From Legionella cardiaca (GTDB lineage Bacteria; Pseudomonadota; Gammaproteobacteria; Legionellales; Legionellaceae): a stretch of DNA of 64,000 nt. Under the pieces are notes generated by a model. It was not told the origin of the DNA. It did no database searches and saw only the letters and a program-made list of their open reading frames with translations. The stretch is taken from contig NZ_CP119078.1 in the NCBI RefSeq assembly GCF_029026145.1, positions 3,281,001 through 3,345,000 on the forward strand. The letters run 5' to 3'. The translations under genes and the position numbers were made by a program. This document shows, in pieces, positions 33,238 to 41,685 of the stretch. Every line of letters starts with the position of its first letter. The first letter of the stretch is position 1.

Positions 33238-35984
33238 CGCGACCAGTTCACATTGCCCTTCTTTTAATTTTGGTGTTTCTGTCAGGCAATACATTTTCTG
33301 TTTGGGCTGCGAATGAAATCACCAATTCTGATTTGTCTGCTGCAAAAAAATTGATTGAACAGCAACGATACCAGGAAGCAATTACGCTAATGGTAGAATT
33401 GAGAGTCAGCGATAAAAATCCAGAGGTAGATATCACGTTAGGGGATACCTATATCACGTTGGAAAATCCAATGATGGCTCTTTTTTACTATGAGGCCGCT
33501 TATGATAATGCCAAATTAAATAACAATGAGGTCATGCTCCGTATTGCGTTATTTCGACTCGCGCGAGTCCAGCTAAGATTAAGCTATGCTCAAAAAGCAG
33601 CCATAAATTATCAGACACTTTTGAAAATGAAACTCTCTCAGGAAGATCAGGTTATTGCTGAAGAAGGTTTAAAAAGAGCTCAAGAAATTCTATTTGGAGA
33701 AAAGTTACAACAAGCCATTATTCTTGTAGAACAAGAAAAAGGTGCGGAGGCCTATGCGTTAATTCAAGATGAATTAGCGACGAATAATAAGAGTTTTCGT
33801 CTACAGATTGTTGCAGCTCAAAGTTTAGCCATGATGGAAAATCCTAAACAAGCTCTCTCTCATTATCAGCAAGCACTTACTTTGAGCGATTCCACCGACC
33901 AAAAGAAGACTGCTCTTATGGGAATCGTTAAAATGCAATATTGGTTGGGAGAAGATAGCACTGCTCAGCAAACGCTCAGTCAATTAAAGGAATTACCTCT
34001 TTCGCAACAAGATAAAGAGCAGATTAATGAGTTGGTAGCTGCATCAGGAATGGGTAGCAGTATACCTGGTATCGCAAATGAAATAAGTTTGGCTAAAGGA
34101 GAGGAGATTATCTTAGGCGAAAAATTGCAGCGCGCAATTACACTGTTAGAAAAAGAAAAAGGGGTAGAGGCTTATGCTTTAATTGAAGATGAACTAGGAA
34201 AAAATACGAGGAGCTTCCGCTTACAAATGATTGCGGGCCAAAGCTTGGCAATAATGGAAAGGCCGAAGGAAGCTCTCTCTCATTTCCAGCAGGCGCTCAG
34301 TTTAAGTGAGTTGCAAGAGCAAAAAAAAGCAGCCCTATTAAATATCCTTAAGATGCAGTATTGGTTAGCAGAACAAAAGGCTGCAAAGGAAACGTTGCGT
34401 CAGTTACAAGCGTTGTCATTAACACCAGACGATAAACAACAAATCAGCAAATTAACGGCAAAGTTTTTTAGTAAAACGCGTTCGGCTGGAAAAATTGCCA
34501 AACCTGCTGATACTCTCATGGATAATATTCGCTCGGCATTAAAAAAAGAGGACCCCAAAAAAGCCTTCATTCTTTTGACTAACTATCCAAATAAAACTAC
34601 TTATCTTTATTATCTATCAGTCGGAGATACCTTATTTTTGCTTGAGGATCCCCGCAACTCTCTGGATTATTACCAAGCAGCTTACATGCGAGCCGCGAAT
34701 GAAGAAGAGAAAAAAGCTGCTTTATTTGGTATTGGTAAAACAGCACTGTGGCTTGAAGAATACAATAAAGCCTTGGATGCGTATCAACAGCTTAAATTTC
34801 TGCCATTAAACAGGGATGATCAGGAAATAGTCACTACTGGACTTGTTATAGCACTTACAAATATTGATTATCCTTATAAAGCATTTTTGCTGGTAGGTAA
34901 CCAACATTTATTTAATTATCCCATGAGTGTGATGGCTGCTACTCGAGCAGCGCTCTATTCCGGGCTAGCTTATAAAGCCAAGGCTATTTGGCTCGCTAAT
35001 GCACTAACATTGCAAAAAGTACCCCCTGATAATTTTTTACAACGACAGATAAGAGAAATTAATTGGCTTTTATTACAGGATACATCAACGAGCTCTATGG
35101 GAACTAATTATTACACGGTAAAAGACACTGATAATTTTAGAATTATTCGGCAATCAGCGGATTACAGTTATCGAACATTTGGCATCAATTCAAATACAAC
35201 CCTAACAGCTGGACAAAATTTTTATTTAGATCCGCAGAATTCGGTCATGATGGATACCGTGTCTCTACGCCAAACATTGATAAATTTGGGCGATCACTTG
35301 GACTTGGATTTTACTGCTGCTACAGCCGATTTACATTATAGCCCTACCCCAGAGGATGCCTGGCATCCTTTCTTATGGCGGACAGGATTTTTCTTTCATC
35401 CCAATGATTACTGGTCATTCGCTGCTTACAATAGCCAGGAGGTAGTGGAAGCAATTCCTGCCTTACAGAATAAAATACAGTTTAATACCAGTGAGGGCAC
35501 CTTAATTATTCATCCGATTTCACGGGTTTATTCTCGTTTTTCATTATTTCATAATGAATTTACGGATGAAAATAGACGTGATGGCGAATCGATAGCAGTG
35601 AATTATTTATTGATGCGTCAACTGGCTTTGTTCACTGAATTTCGTTACCGCAATTATCGTAATTCGCTCTATAGCAATGGGAATTATTTTAGTCCTGCTA
35701 AATTGGAAGAAAAATCCATAAATCTTATTCTTAAGAGACGAATATCTGCAACCTGGGCTGTTTACACCGAAGGTGGAATAGGCCGTCAAGCAATATTACC
35801 CACGCCGTTTGATGAGGAACAGAAAGCGCCTACATTTTCATATGATCTGAATATAACCGGAGCCCTAACAAATAATTTGCGCGTCAACGTCATTTATGGG
35901 TACAGCCAAAATGCTTTTGGCTCATTTGTAGGCAGTTATGCCCGAACTTATTTTGCAATTAATTTCAAACTTTTTATGAATTAA
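33234..35984 (+). CDS. TPR outer-membrane barrel protein (PgaA-like)
   Basis: 916 residues from ATG 33234 (overlapping the previous stop; 33222 is an alternative). A signal peptide (1-26) leads into about 590 residues of TPR helices, then about 310 residues (from about 610) of beta-strand-rich sequence ending in phenylalanine-rich NVIYGYSQNAFGSFVG, with an aromatic-ending C-terminus (FAINFKLFMN). This is PgaA/BcsC-like architecture: periplasmic TPR scaffold plus a porin domain for polymer export. Residues 150-269 and 290-409 are a duplicated block. The pair with the glycosyltransferase suggests an exopolysaccharide synthesis and secretion module. Confidence 0.82.
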   Translation: MTRPVHIALLLILVFLSGNTFSVWAANEITNSDLSAAKKLIEQQRYQEAITLMVELRVSDKNPEVDITLGDTYITLENPMMALFYYEAAYDNAKLNNNEVMLRIALFRLARVQLRLSYAQKAAINYQTLLKMKLSQEDQVIAEEGLKRAQEILFGEKLQQAIILVEQEKGAEAYALIQDELATNNKSFRLQIVAAQSLAMMENPKQALSHYQQALTLSDSTDQKKTALMGIVKMQYWLGEDSTAQQTLSQLKELPLSQQDKEQINELVAASGMGSSIPGIANEISLAKGEEIILGEKLQRAITLLEKEKGVEAYALIEDELGKNTRSFRLQMIAGQSLAIMERPKEALSHFQQALSLSELQEQKKAALLNILKMQYWLAEQKAAKETLRQLQALSLTPDDKQQISKLTAKFFSKTRSAGKIAKPADTLMDNIRSALKKEDPKKAFILLTNYPNKTTYLYYLSVGDTLFLLEDPRNSLDYYQAAYMRAANEEEKKAALFGIGKTALWLEEYNKALDAYQQLKFLPLNRDDQEIVTTGLVIALTNIDYPYKAFLLVGNQHLFNYPMSVMAATRAALYSGLAYKAKAIWLANALTLQKVPPDNFLQRQIREINWLLLQDTSTSSMGTNYYTVKDTDNFRIIRQSADYSYRTFGINSNTTLTAGQNFYLDPQNSVMMDTVSLRQTLINLGDHLDLDFTAATADLHYSPTPEDAWHPFLWRTGFFFHPNDYWSFAAYNSQEVVEAIPALQNKIQFNTSEGTLIIHPISRVYSRFSLFHNEFTDENRRDGESIAVNYLLMRQLALFTEFRYRNYRNSLYSNGNYFSPAKLEEKSINLILKRRISATWAVYTEGGIGRQAILPTPFDEEQKAPTFSYDLNITGALTNNLRVNVIYGYSQNAFGSFVGSYARTYFAINFKLFMN
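33681..34460 (+). repeat. Internal duplication in the TPR-barrel gene
   Basis: Residues 150-269 (33681-34040) align without gaps to residues 290-409 (34101-34460), an exact 140-residue offset. For example LFGEKLQQAIILVEQEKG matches ILGEKLQRAITLLEKEKG, and SFRLQIVAAQSLAMMENPKQ matches SFRLQMIAGQSLAIMERPKE. About two thirds of residues agree, so the duplication is old enough to have diverged but far more recent than the TPR fold. Confidence 0.92.
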
Positions 35985-36336
35985 AGTAATACTTTTATCT
36001 AATACTGCTGCACCATTACAATAATAAGGCCCTTATCTAATGGAAACTAATGAATTAGTCTATGCTGTAAAGCGCATCTTCATCTCTATTTTCATGTTTA
36101 AAGGTAAGTTTCATTTGTTTTTGAATAAACAATACGTCATGCCCGCGTATGGACGTGAAAGCTCGTACAGAGCAGCTCAGCTTTAGAAAAATGCCGCCAC
36201 TATGTCGCTTAGATTAGAGTTCACGCCACAGATAAAATGATAAGAAGGTGCATAGATAGTTAGTCAGGCCTAATCTTTGCATTGTAAAGTCATTCTTTAT
36301 ATGATCGCGTTATTTTAATTATTATTAAATTTCAAT
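35985..36336. other. Intergenic region with repeat fragment and doubtful small ORF
   Basis: 352 bp. A 48-codon frame (36040-36186) has no convincing ribosome-binding site and partly translates the dispersed motif GTCATGCCCGCG (36136-36147), so I do not call it a gene. The 11-bp word AATACTGCTGC at 36001-36011 recurs near 38250 and in inverse orientation near 38174. No promoter is clear for the next gene. Confidence 0.4.
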
Positions 36337-36933
36337 GTGGATAATTTGGCTTCGTTTATTCTCTTTTTTAGTGATGGCATAGTAATTATTCCATTTATTG
36401 TATTTGGACTTATTTGCCTTGATCGCAGTATGTTTAACAATGCAGCATACCTGGTTTTAATCAGCATATTGATTAATGTGGCTTTAAAGGTAAGTTTTCA
36501 AATCCCCTTACCAGCATCGGTAGCCAAAAACTGGTTCGCCTTTCCCAGTGGTCATATGCAGATGGCTGCAGTTTTTTATGGATGGTTAGCCTGTAGAATC
36601 AATTTTCTTTGGTTTAGAATTCTTGTTACCGTCATTTTATTTGGCATTGGTTTTAGCTTGATACATCTGGGCTATCATAATGTGTGTGATGTTATTGGCG
36701 CGCTTTTTTTTGCTCTTTTGATAGTAACAGGGTATCAAAGGTTGTTATCTAAAACTCCGCAAAATCTAATCTGGATTCTTTTATCTACAGCAATTTGCTT
36801 ATTAGTCTATATTCAGCTTGTATATGCCAAGATTCCTACCCATGCCAAGGTAGCATTTTATGCCTTATTGATTTTGCTGCTAGCAAAAAAATTAGTAATG
36901 TCTAGAAGAACCAGAAATAAACACCATCAATAA
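36337..36933 (+). CDS. PAP2-family membrane phosphatase
   Basis: 198 residues from GTG 36337; the next Met is residue 32, inside a membrane helix. No good Shine-Dalgarno, so the start is tentative. Five or six hydrophobic helices carry the PAP2 signature: PSGH at FAFPSGHMQMAAV and HxxxD at GYHNVCDVIGA. The first motif KxxxxxRP is not clear. The family dephosphorylates lipid phosphates such as phosphatidic acid, undecaprenyl diphosphate or lipid A. Being downstream of a polysaccharide module, an undecaprenyl role is conceivable but unproven. It converges on the Pro-rich protein gene. Confidence 0.75.
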   Translation: MDNLASFILFFSDGIVIIPFIVFGLICLDRSMFNNAAYLVLISILINVALKVSFQIPLPASVAKNWFAFPSGHMQMAAVFYGWLACRINFLWFRILVTVILFGIGFSLIHLGYHNVCDVIGALFFALLIVTGYQRLLSKTPQNLIWILLSTAICLLVYIQLVYAKIPTHAKVAFYALLILLLAKKLVMSRRTRNKHHQ

Positions 36934-36949
36934 CAATAGCTTGATGGTG
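36922..36949. terminator. Convergent hairpin between PAP2 and the Pro-rich gene
   Basis: CACCATCAA (36922-36930) pairs with TTGATGGTG (36941-36949), a perfect 9-bp stem. It overlaps the PAP2 stop. Read on the minus strand, a T-rich run TTTATTT follows, so it is likelier the terminator of the minus-strand gene ending at 36958. Confidence 0.65.
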
Positions 36950-36957
36950 CTTATCCT

Positions 36958-37335
36958 TTAAAATTTAAGAGTATTATCTTGACCTGGTATAGGCTCTGGT
37001 TTCTTAATAGGTTCTACATCGGGCAATGGTTCCGGTTCGATTTCAGGTTCCTGAATCGGTTCAGTTTCCGGACGTGTTGAGGGATCGGGCTCATTTGGTT
37101 CGGGTAAGGGTGGGTCTTCCAATGGTGCGTCCTGGTTATTATTTTCCATATTACCGCCTAACATACCAACCAGTTGAAAGAGAGCAATTTTGATTTGTAC
37201 TAACTCACCCGCTATACGATTTAACTCAAAACTTGCTTGTACAGTTTCCTTTGAGACTTCCATATCTGACTCCAAGTATCTGAAACGATACAATTTAAAT
37301 ACGGTGATAATTGGAAAGTCATGTATTCCCTTCAC
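36958..37335 (-). CDS. Pro/Glu-rich hypothetical protein
   Basis: 125 residues from GTG 37335, which has AAAGGAGG four bases upstream; an ATG at 37263 (TTGGAG upstream) would give 101 residues. An N-terminal helical part (ETVQASFELNRIAGELVQIK, then IALFQLVGMLGG) is followed by a 60-residue tail dominated by Pro-Glu pairs (PIQEPEIEPEPLPDVEPIKK). PE-rich tails are usually extended, negatively charged and disordered spacers. I do not recognise a family. It has no signal peptide. It is upstream of, and convergent with, PAP2. Low confidence in start, moderate confidence in coding. Confidence 0.7.
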   Translation of the reverse strand: MKGIHDFPIITVFKLYRFRYLESDMEVSKETVQASFELNRIAGELVQIKIALFQLVGMLGGNMENNNQDAPLEDPPLPEPNEPDPSTRPETEPIQEPEIEPEPLPDVEPIKKPEPIPGQDNTLKF

Positions 37336-37469
37336 TTAGCCTCCTTTGAGTTAACTTTCCAGAAGCAAAGAGTGAACAAAAAATGTGCACTCACTTTAAA
37401 CTTACCACACGTGTGGAACTTGTCAATACAAGGTAATAAGGTAAATGTGTATGGCTTAGGAAATCGCGA

Positions 37470-37982
37470 TTAGCATTTTTGGCAGATAAATGAGATTCGA
37501 CCTGTAGCTTCCAAATAAGCAGCGGCAATTTTTTTAATATCAGTTGTATGTAATTGCGTACGCATTTCTGCTAATACATCATTTTCCGTGAGGTGGTATT
37601 GTTGTAATTTTTTCTTTAAGAATTCGCCCTCTTCAATAATTAGACGGGCCTCACCCTTGAACAGCGGTTCTAGCTTTTTAAATCGATAGGTGAGGATAGC
37701 AATGCCACGATGAAAAAAAACGAGACTCATGGATGCAGTTACGGTGGTTAGTAAACTAGATGATCCATTGATTCCGCGACTAATTAAACCGCCAAGTATT
37801 ACTAATAATAAATAATCAAAGGCCGTGTTGAGACTATAGCGGCGATTACCATAACGAATAAGAATGATACTAACAATAAAAAGCAAAAATGAGCGAGCCA
37901 CTACATAGATAAGGGCGGGATCACTGTTCAAGTTTGATAACCACTCCATCAATTCTCCAGCAATTAAATTCTCGCGATACAT
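37470..37982 (-). CDS. DUF421 (YetF-like) membrane protein
   Basis: 170 residues. Three hydrophobic helices (about 24-42, 56-70, 76-97) precede a soluble alpha/beta domain, with family-typical FDYLLLVILGGLISRGINGS and a soluble domain EPLFKGEARLIIEEGEFLKK. The YetF family occurs with stress and envelope genes, and its function is unknown. The C-terminus ends ISFICQKC. It is near BON and PRC-barrel genes, as commonly seen in stress-related clusters. Confidence 0.85.
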   Translation of the reverse strand: MYRENLIAGELMEWLSNLNSDPALIYVVARSFLLFIVSIILIRYGNRRYSLNTAFDYLLLVILGGLISRGINGSSSLLTTVTASMSLVFFHRGIAILTYRFKKLEPLFKGEARLIIEEGEFLKKKLQQYHLTENDVLAEMRTQLHTTDIKKIAAAYLEATGRISFICQKC

Positions 37983-38289
37983 TAAAACAAGTGTACAAGA
38001 TTCAGTAAATTAAAACAGTACTTGATAAATAACAAATTTTTAATCCCTGATTTCATGGAGATGTACGAAAATTTGCCATATTTAAGATGCTCGTCTATGC
38101 TTAAAGATAGGCCATATATTTAAAGGGATTAATTAGTGAGTTTTGGTGAATATTGCTTTTAGTGTTACCTCGAACAGCAGTATTACCGATGGCCCTCTCA
38201 ATCGAGGCTAATGTATTTACCTAACGTTAGCTCATATTTTAATTATCCCAATACTGCTGCTTGAACCAGGAATGGTTTCACTCTAAAAG
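37983..38289. other. Divergent intergenic region before the BON gene
   Basis: About 307 bp without a gene. An inverted pair CAGCAGTATT near 38173 and AATACTGCTG near 38250 brackets about 70 bp; the same word appears at 36001. The 24-bp palindrome that follows is listed separately. Confidence 0.35.
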
Positions 38290-38313
38290 CTATTTAGAGA
38301 ATATTCTAAATAG
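38290..38313. promoter_or_regulatory. 24-bp palindrome upstream of the BON gene
   Basis: CTATTTAGA (38290-38298), spacer GAATAT, TCTAAATAG (38305-38313): a perfect 9-bp inverted repeat. A -10-like GATAAAAT follows within 15 bp, which suggests an operator for a dimeric regulator of the downstream BON/PRC/SDR genes. Confidence 0.5.
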
Positions 38314-38362
38314 AGCCCGATAAAATTTTATTTCACTATCGATGGAATGAGAGGATTTAATT

Positions 38363-38962
38363 ATGGATAGATTATTCCGACTGAAGGCTGCCACAATCTT
38401 ATTATCTAGTTCTTTGGCCTTTGGTGCTTTCGCCAATGTCAATTCAATAACGGCAACACCTTCCACTGATCCGGCTCAAGCTATTGATCCAGATAGTATC
38501 CAGGTCAGCGACCAATCTTTACTCTCATCAGTACGAACCGCATTAAGTGCCTATAAAAACAAAGTCTATATTTCAGTAGACAATGGCATTATTTATCTTG
38601 CGGGGCAATTGGATTCCGATACCGATTATGAAAGAGTAATAAATTTGACACAAGCAACGCCAGGTGTAGGAGAGGTCAATGTCGATAAGCTGGCTGTAAA
38701 AGACAGTCAACAGCCGTTAAAAGATAGTTTTTTAACAGCCAAAATTAAAGCAGCTTTAATGCAAGCAGATTTGATGGGCAAAGATTTACCCTCTTGGTCA
38801 ATCAGTGTAGAGACTAAAGATGGGCAAGTTTTTTTGTCTGGTCAAGTTGCCTCAAATAAGGAAAAACAAGCCATTATGGAAGTGGTTAAATCCGTCAAAG
38901 GCGTCAATAAAATAAGCGACAAAATAGATGTTTCCGCAAATCCTGCTGAGGCGAACAGTTAA
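38363..38962 (+). CDS. Periplasmic protein with two BON domains (OsmY-like)
   Basis: 199 residues; GAGGATTTAATT precedes the ATG. A signal peptide (about 1-25) ends near AFANVNS. Two BON domains follow: about 48-108 (SLLSSVRTALSAYKNKVYIS, IIYLAGQLDS) and 123-190 (LTAKIKAALMQADLMG, GQVFLSGQVAS). BON domains bind phospholipid surfaces; OsmY and related proteins are induced by osmotic stress and protect the envelope. The next gene follows after 32 bp and may be in the same operon. Confidence 0.9.
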   Translation: MDRLFRLKAATILLSSSLAFGAFANVNSITATPSTDPAQAIDPDSIQVSDQSLLSSVRTALSAYKNKVYISVDNGIIYLAGQLDSDTDYERVINLTQATPGVGEVNVDKLAVKDSQQPLKDSFLTAKIKAALMQADLMGKDLPSWSISVETKDGQVFLSGQVASNKEKQAIMEVVKSVKGVNKISDKIDVSANPAEANS

Positions 38963-38994
38963 TGGAAATTAACACTTATAAAGGAGGATTTAAA

Positions 38995-39351
38995 ATGTCA
39001 CGTCAAATCGTAAATGCCGAAGATGTTATCGGTGTAGAAGTTAGAAATCGGCAAGGTGATAATTTAGGAACAATCGAAGCGCTCATGCTGGATAAATATG
39101 AAGGTTTCGTTTCCTATGTAGTATTGTCCTTTGGAGGTTTTTTAGGAATGGGCGACAAATTATTTGCTATGCCCTGGAGTATATTCAATTATGACGATAA
39201 AGCAGAATGTTTCGTTATTGGAGTTGATAAAGAAACCTTAAAGAACTCTCCTGGCTTTGATAAAGATCATTGGCCGGATATGTCTAACCCAACTTGGGGA
39301 GCTGCAATTCATAAATATTATGGTGCTCTTCCTCATCGAGCAAGACATTAA
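38995..39351 (+). CDS. PRC-barrel domain protein
   Basis: 118 residues from ATG 38995, chosen because AAAGGAGG lies 6 nt upstream; the frame is open back to 38962. A PRC-barrel starts at IVNAEDVIGVEVRNRQGDNL and continues SYVVLSFGGFLGMGDKLFAM PWS. A Pro/Trp-rich end (HWPDMSNPTWGAAIHKYYGA) is seen in stress-associated members of this family. The role is unknown. It lies between the BON and SDR genes and is probably co-transcribed with both. Confidence 0.9.
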   Translation: MSRQIVNAEDVIGVEVRNRQGDNLGTIEALMLDKYEGFVSYVVLSFGGFLGMGDKLFAMPWSIFNYDDKAECFVIGVDKETLKNSPGFDKDHWPDMSNPTWGAAIHKYYGALPHRARH

Positions 39352-39392
39352 AACAGGAAAAAAATTTTTCTTGCTTGCTCTTTAGAGAAAAT

Positions 39393-39427
39393 CAGAGGAG
39401 GTTCTCACTTCCTCTGTGAGGAGGAAT
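39393..39427 (+). promoter_or_regulatory. Alternative hairpins over the SDR ribosome-binding site
   Basis: CAGAGGA (39393-39399) can pair with TCCTCTG (39410-39416). Alternatively CCTC within that arm can pair with GAGG of the Shine-Dalgarno GAGGAGG (39418-39424). These exclusive pairings could regulate access to the start of the SDR gene. Confidence 0.35.
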
Positions 39428-39428
39428 T

Positions 39429-40286
39429 ATGACTATCAAAAGGCAGCAACCGCCACAGCATCAATCCAAACAACCTGGTATTGAAGCTTATATGTTACCA
39501 AAACCGCAATATATAAACCCTGATTACCAAGGAAGTAATAAGTTGATAGGTAAGACAGCGCTTATTACTGGTGGGGATAGTGGGATTGGGCGCGCGGTGG
39601 CTTGTGCTTTCGCCCTGGAAGGAGCTGATGTTATTGTTCATTATTTAAATGAGCATCAAGATGCCGAAGAAACTAAACAATTTATTGAGAATGCGGGAGC
39701 AAGATGTTGGTTGATAGCAGGTAATTTACAGACTTATGCCGCATGTGAGAACTTGGTAAAAAAAGCTTTAGACCGATGTCCGCATCTTGATATTTTAGTT
39801 AATAACATTGCTGAACAGCATCCTCAAGATACCATTGAAGATATTAGTTGTGAGCAACTAGAAGAAACCTTTAAAACAAATTTCTTTTCTTATTTCTATA
39901 TGATTAAAGCCTCACTACCTCATTTAAGAAAAGGTAGTGTTATTATTAATACTACTTCTGTTACCGCTTATAAGGGAAGTGATCACCTCATTGATTACTC
40001 TGCAACCAAAGGAGCAATTATTGCTCTGACTCGCTCTCTTTCACAAAATCTAATTGCCAAGGGTATTCGTGTCAATGCAGTTGCTCCGGGACCTGTATGG
40101 ACCCCCTTAATTCCGGCAAGCTTTACTGCTGAGGAGGTAGCAGAGTTTGGTACACAAGCGCCTATGAAGCGGGCGGGGCAGCCGTCAGAGATTGCACCGG
40201 CGTATGTATTTCTTGCCTCTGCAGATTCTTCTTACATGACAGGACAAGTATTACATCCGAATGGTGGTGTGATAGTAAATAGTTAG
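39429..40286 (+). CDS. Short-chain dehydrogenase/reductase, YhdF/YghA type
   Basis: 285 residues; GAGGAGGAATT precedes the ATG. A 35-residue N-terminal extension typical of this subgroup (IEAYMLPKPQYINPDYQGSN) leads to the Rossmann NAD(P) motif TGGDSGIGRAVA (about 48-59). NNIAEQHP, the catalytic Ser in NTTSVTAY and YSATKG (Tyr, Lys) are intact, as are NAVAPGPVWTPL and the C-terminal GQVLHPNGG. The group is often annotated as general stress protein 39. It oxidises or reduces an alcohol or ketone; the substrate is unknown. Part of a stress-related gene series. Confidence 0.92.
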   Translation: MTIKRQQPPQHQSKQPGIEAYMLPKPQYINPDYQGSNKLIGKTALITGGDSGIGRAVACAFALEGADVIVHYLNEHQDAEETKQFIENAGARCWLIAGNLQTYAACENLVKKALDRCPHLDILVNNIAEQHPQDTIEDISCEQLEETFKTNFFSYFYMIKASLPHLRKGSVIINTTSVTAYKGSDHLIDYSATKGAIIALTRSLSQNLIAKGIRVNAVAPGPVWTPLIPASFTAEEVAEFGTQAPMKRAGQPSEIAPAYVFLASADSSYMTGQVLHPNGGVIVNS

Positions 40287-40719
40287 ATAATTTTGAATAA
40301 GAAATTCGAGAAGATCAATGAAGGCAAAAGCCAAGTCTCTCCAGCTTGTCATCCTGAAAACGGCATAGCCGTTTGAAGGATCTCCTAAATTTGCAAACTA
40401 CGAATATAACAAGTAATTAGTGACATAAGGTGAATGAAACTCAAAATCGCCAGTTTATATTTGCCTGTCCAAGTTTTTTATTTAATTCTTTGAAATAAAA
40501 AATGGTTTCTCAATTTTTTTGCCATCCATTCAGGAGATCCTTCAAACGGCTATGCCGTTTTCAGGATAACGAGCTAGGGGGAGATTTTCAGAATGATGGG
40601 CTGAGCGAGTCAATCAGGATGACGGGTTTGGGAAGCGCTCAGGGATGACAAGCCGGTGAATTATAGAATAGTTAGATTGAATTTTTATTGCTATAGTTAA
40701 AAATAAAGTGGAGCTCTCT
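40287..40719. other. Intergenic region carrying the inverted repeat
   Basis: No gene in this 433-bp interval. Besides the inverted repeat, short GATGAC-containing words recur (ATCAGGATGACGGG near 40613, CAGGGATGACAAG near 40640), so repeat material fills most of it. The Shine-Dalgarno of the next gene (GTGGAG) is at the right edge. Confidence 0.6.
40351..40567. repeat. 36-bp perfect inverted repeat (MITE-like)
   Basis: The 36 bases at 40351-40386 are the exact reverse complement of 40532-40567. Each arm contains its own palindrome AAACGGC...GCCGTTT around ATA. Similarity extends imperfectly about 25 bp further outward on each side (TCTC(T/C)CC..AGCT(T/C)GT). The 145-bp spacer is AT-rich without an ORF. 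This looks like two oppositely oriented copies of a palindromic dispersed element, or the ends of a small non-autonomous element. Confidence 0.85.
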
Positions 40720-41571
40720 ATGTGTCGCTTTGTTGCCTACCTCGGACACGAGGCCTTGTTAGACGATATCCTGGTTAAACCTGTTAATTCTATTGTAATG
40801 CAAAGTTTGCATGCGCGTGAATCCGTTGTTCCAACCAATGGTGATGGGTTTGGCTTAGGTTGGTATTCTCCCTCCATCAGTTCCGACCCAGCTTTATTTA
40901 CATCGATTTCTCCCGCCTGGAATGATAGGAATTTATTGCATTTAACAGCCAAAATTAAATCGCCGTGTTTTTTTGCTCATGTGCGTGCAGCGGGGGCAGG
41001 TGGCGTAACTAATTATAACTGTCACCCTTTCATTCATGGCCGCTGGATGTTAATGCATAATGGCGACATTGCTGATTTTATTGTTGTTAAACGGCATATG
41101 CGACACTTATTGGATGATGACATCTATCATTGGATCCAGGGCGAAACGGATTCTGAACATTTGTTTGCCTTATTCTTACAATTAGCCAAGGGGAAAGATT
41201 TAAGTCAAATAACGGTTGTTGCTGATGTTTTAGAAGAAACATTTGCACAAATTAATGAATTGATAAAATATTTTGGAGCCAGTGAGGCTTCCTTTTTTAA
41301 TGTTTGTTTGACAGATGGCGAGAGATTATTTGCCAGTCGTTACACGACACATAAGAAAGCAAAGCCTGAATCACTGCATTATTTTGTAGGAAGTTGTTTT
41401 ACTACCTTTGGTCATAAAGTAGAGGCACCTTCAGAGCACATCCACCAGTGTGTTTTAATTGCCTCCGAAAAACTTACTGATTTTAATACGGATTGGCAAG
41501 ATGTTCCGGCCAACCACTTATTATTGGTTGATCACAAGCATGAGATAAAATTGCGAGCTCTAAATAATTAG
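40720..41571 (+). CDS. Class II glutamine amidotransferase, EgtC/YafJ-like
   Basis: 283 residues. ATG 40720 is preferred over 40708 because it places Cys2 (MCRFVAYLGHE) as the processed N-terminal nucleophile of the Ntn hydrolase fold. NGDGFGLGWYS, FFAHVRAAGAGGVTNYNCHP and MLMHNGDIADF are the family motifs. Such proteins hydrolyse glutamine or gamma-glutamyl bonds; EgtC acts in ergothioneine synthesis, while YafJ has no known pathway. No ergothioneine partner gene is nearby. The protein is probably cytoplasmic. Confidence 0.9.
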   Translation: MCRFVAYLGHEALLDDILVKPVNSIVMQSLHARESVVPTNGDGFGLGWYSPSISSDPALFTSISPAWNDRNLLHLTAKIKSPCFFAHVRAAGAGGVTNYNCHPFIHGRWMLMHNGDIADFIVVKRHMRHLLDDDIYHWIQGETDSEHLFALFLQLAKGKDLSQITVVADVLEETFAQINELIKYFGASEASFFNVCLTDGERLFASRYTTHKKAKPESLHYFVGSCFTTFGHKVEAPSEHIHQCVLIASEKLTDFNTDWQDVPANHLLLVDHKHEIKLRALNN

Positions 41572-41685
41572 ATATAGTTTGTGTTTTTATTACCATGTGT
41601 TGTGAGCTGCAGAGACGGTAGGTCCAATTTGCTATACTAGATTAAAGAAGAGTATTTTTGTGTTTAGCTTTATGGGAGTAGGTAA

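Noticed and set aside
36040-36186. 48-codon ORF
   Set aside because: No convincing ribosome-binding site and it overlaps a dispersed repeat motif.
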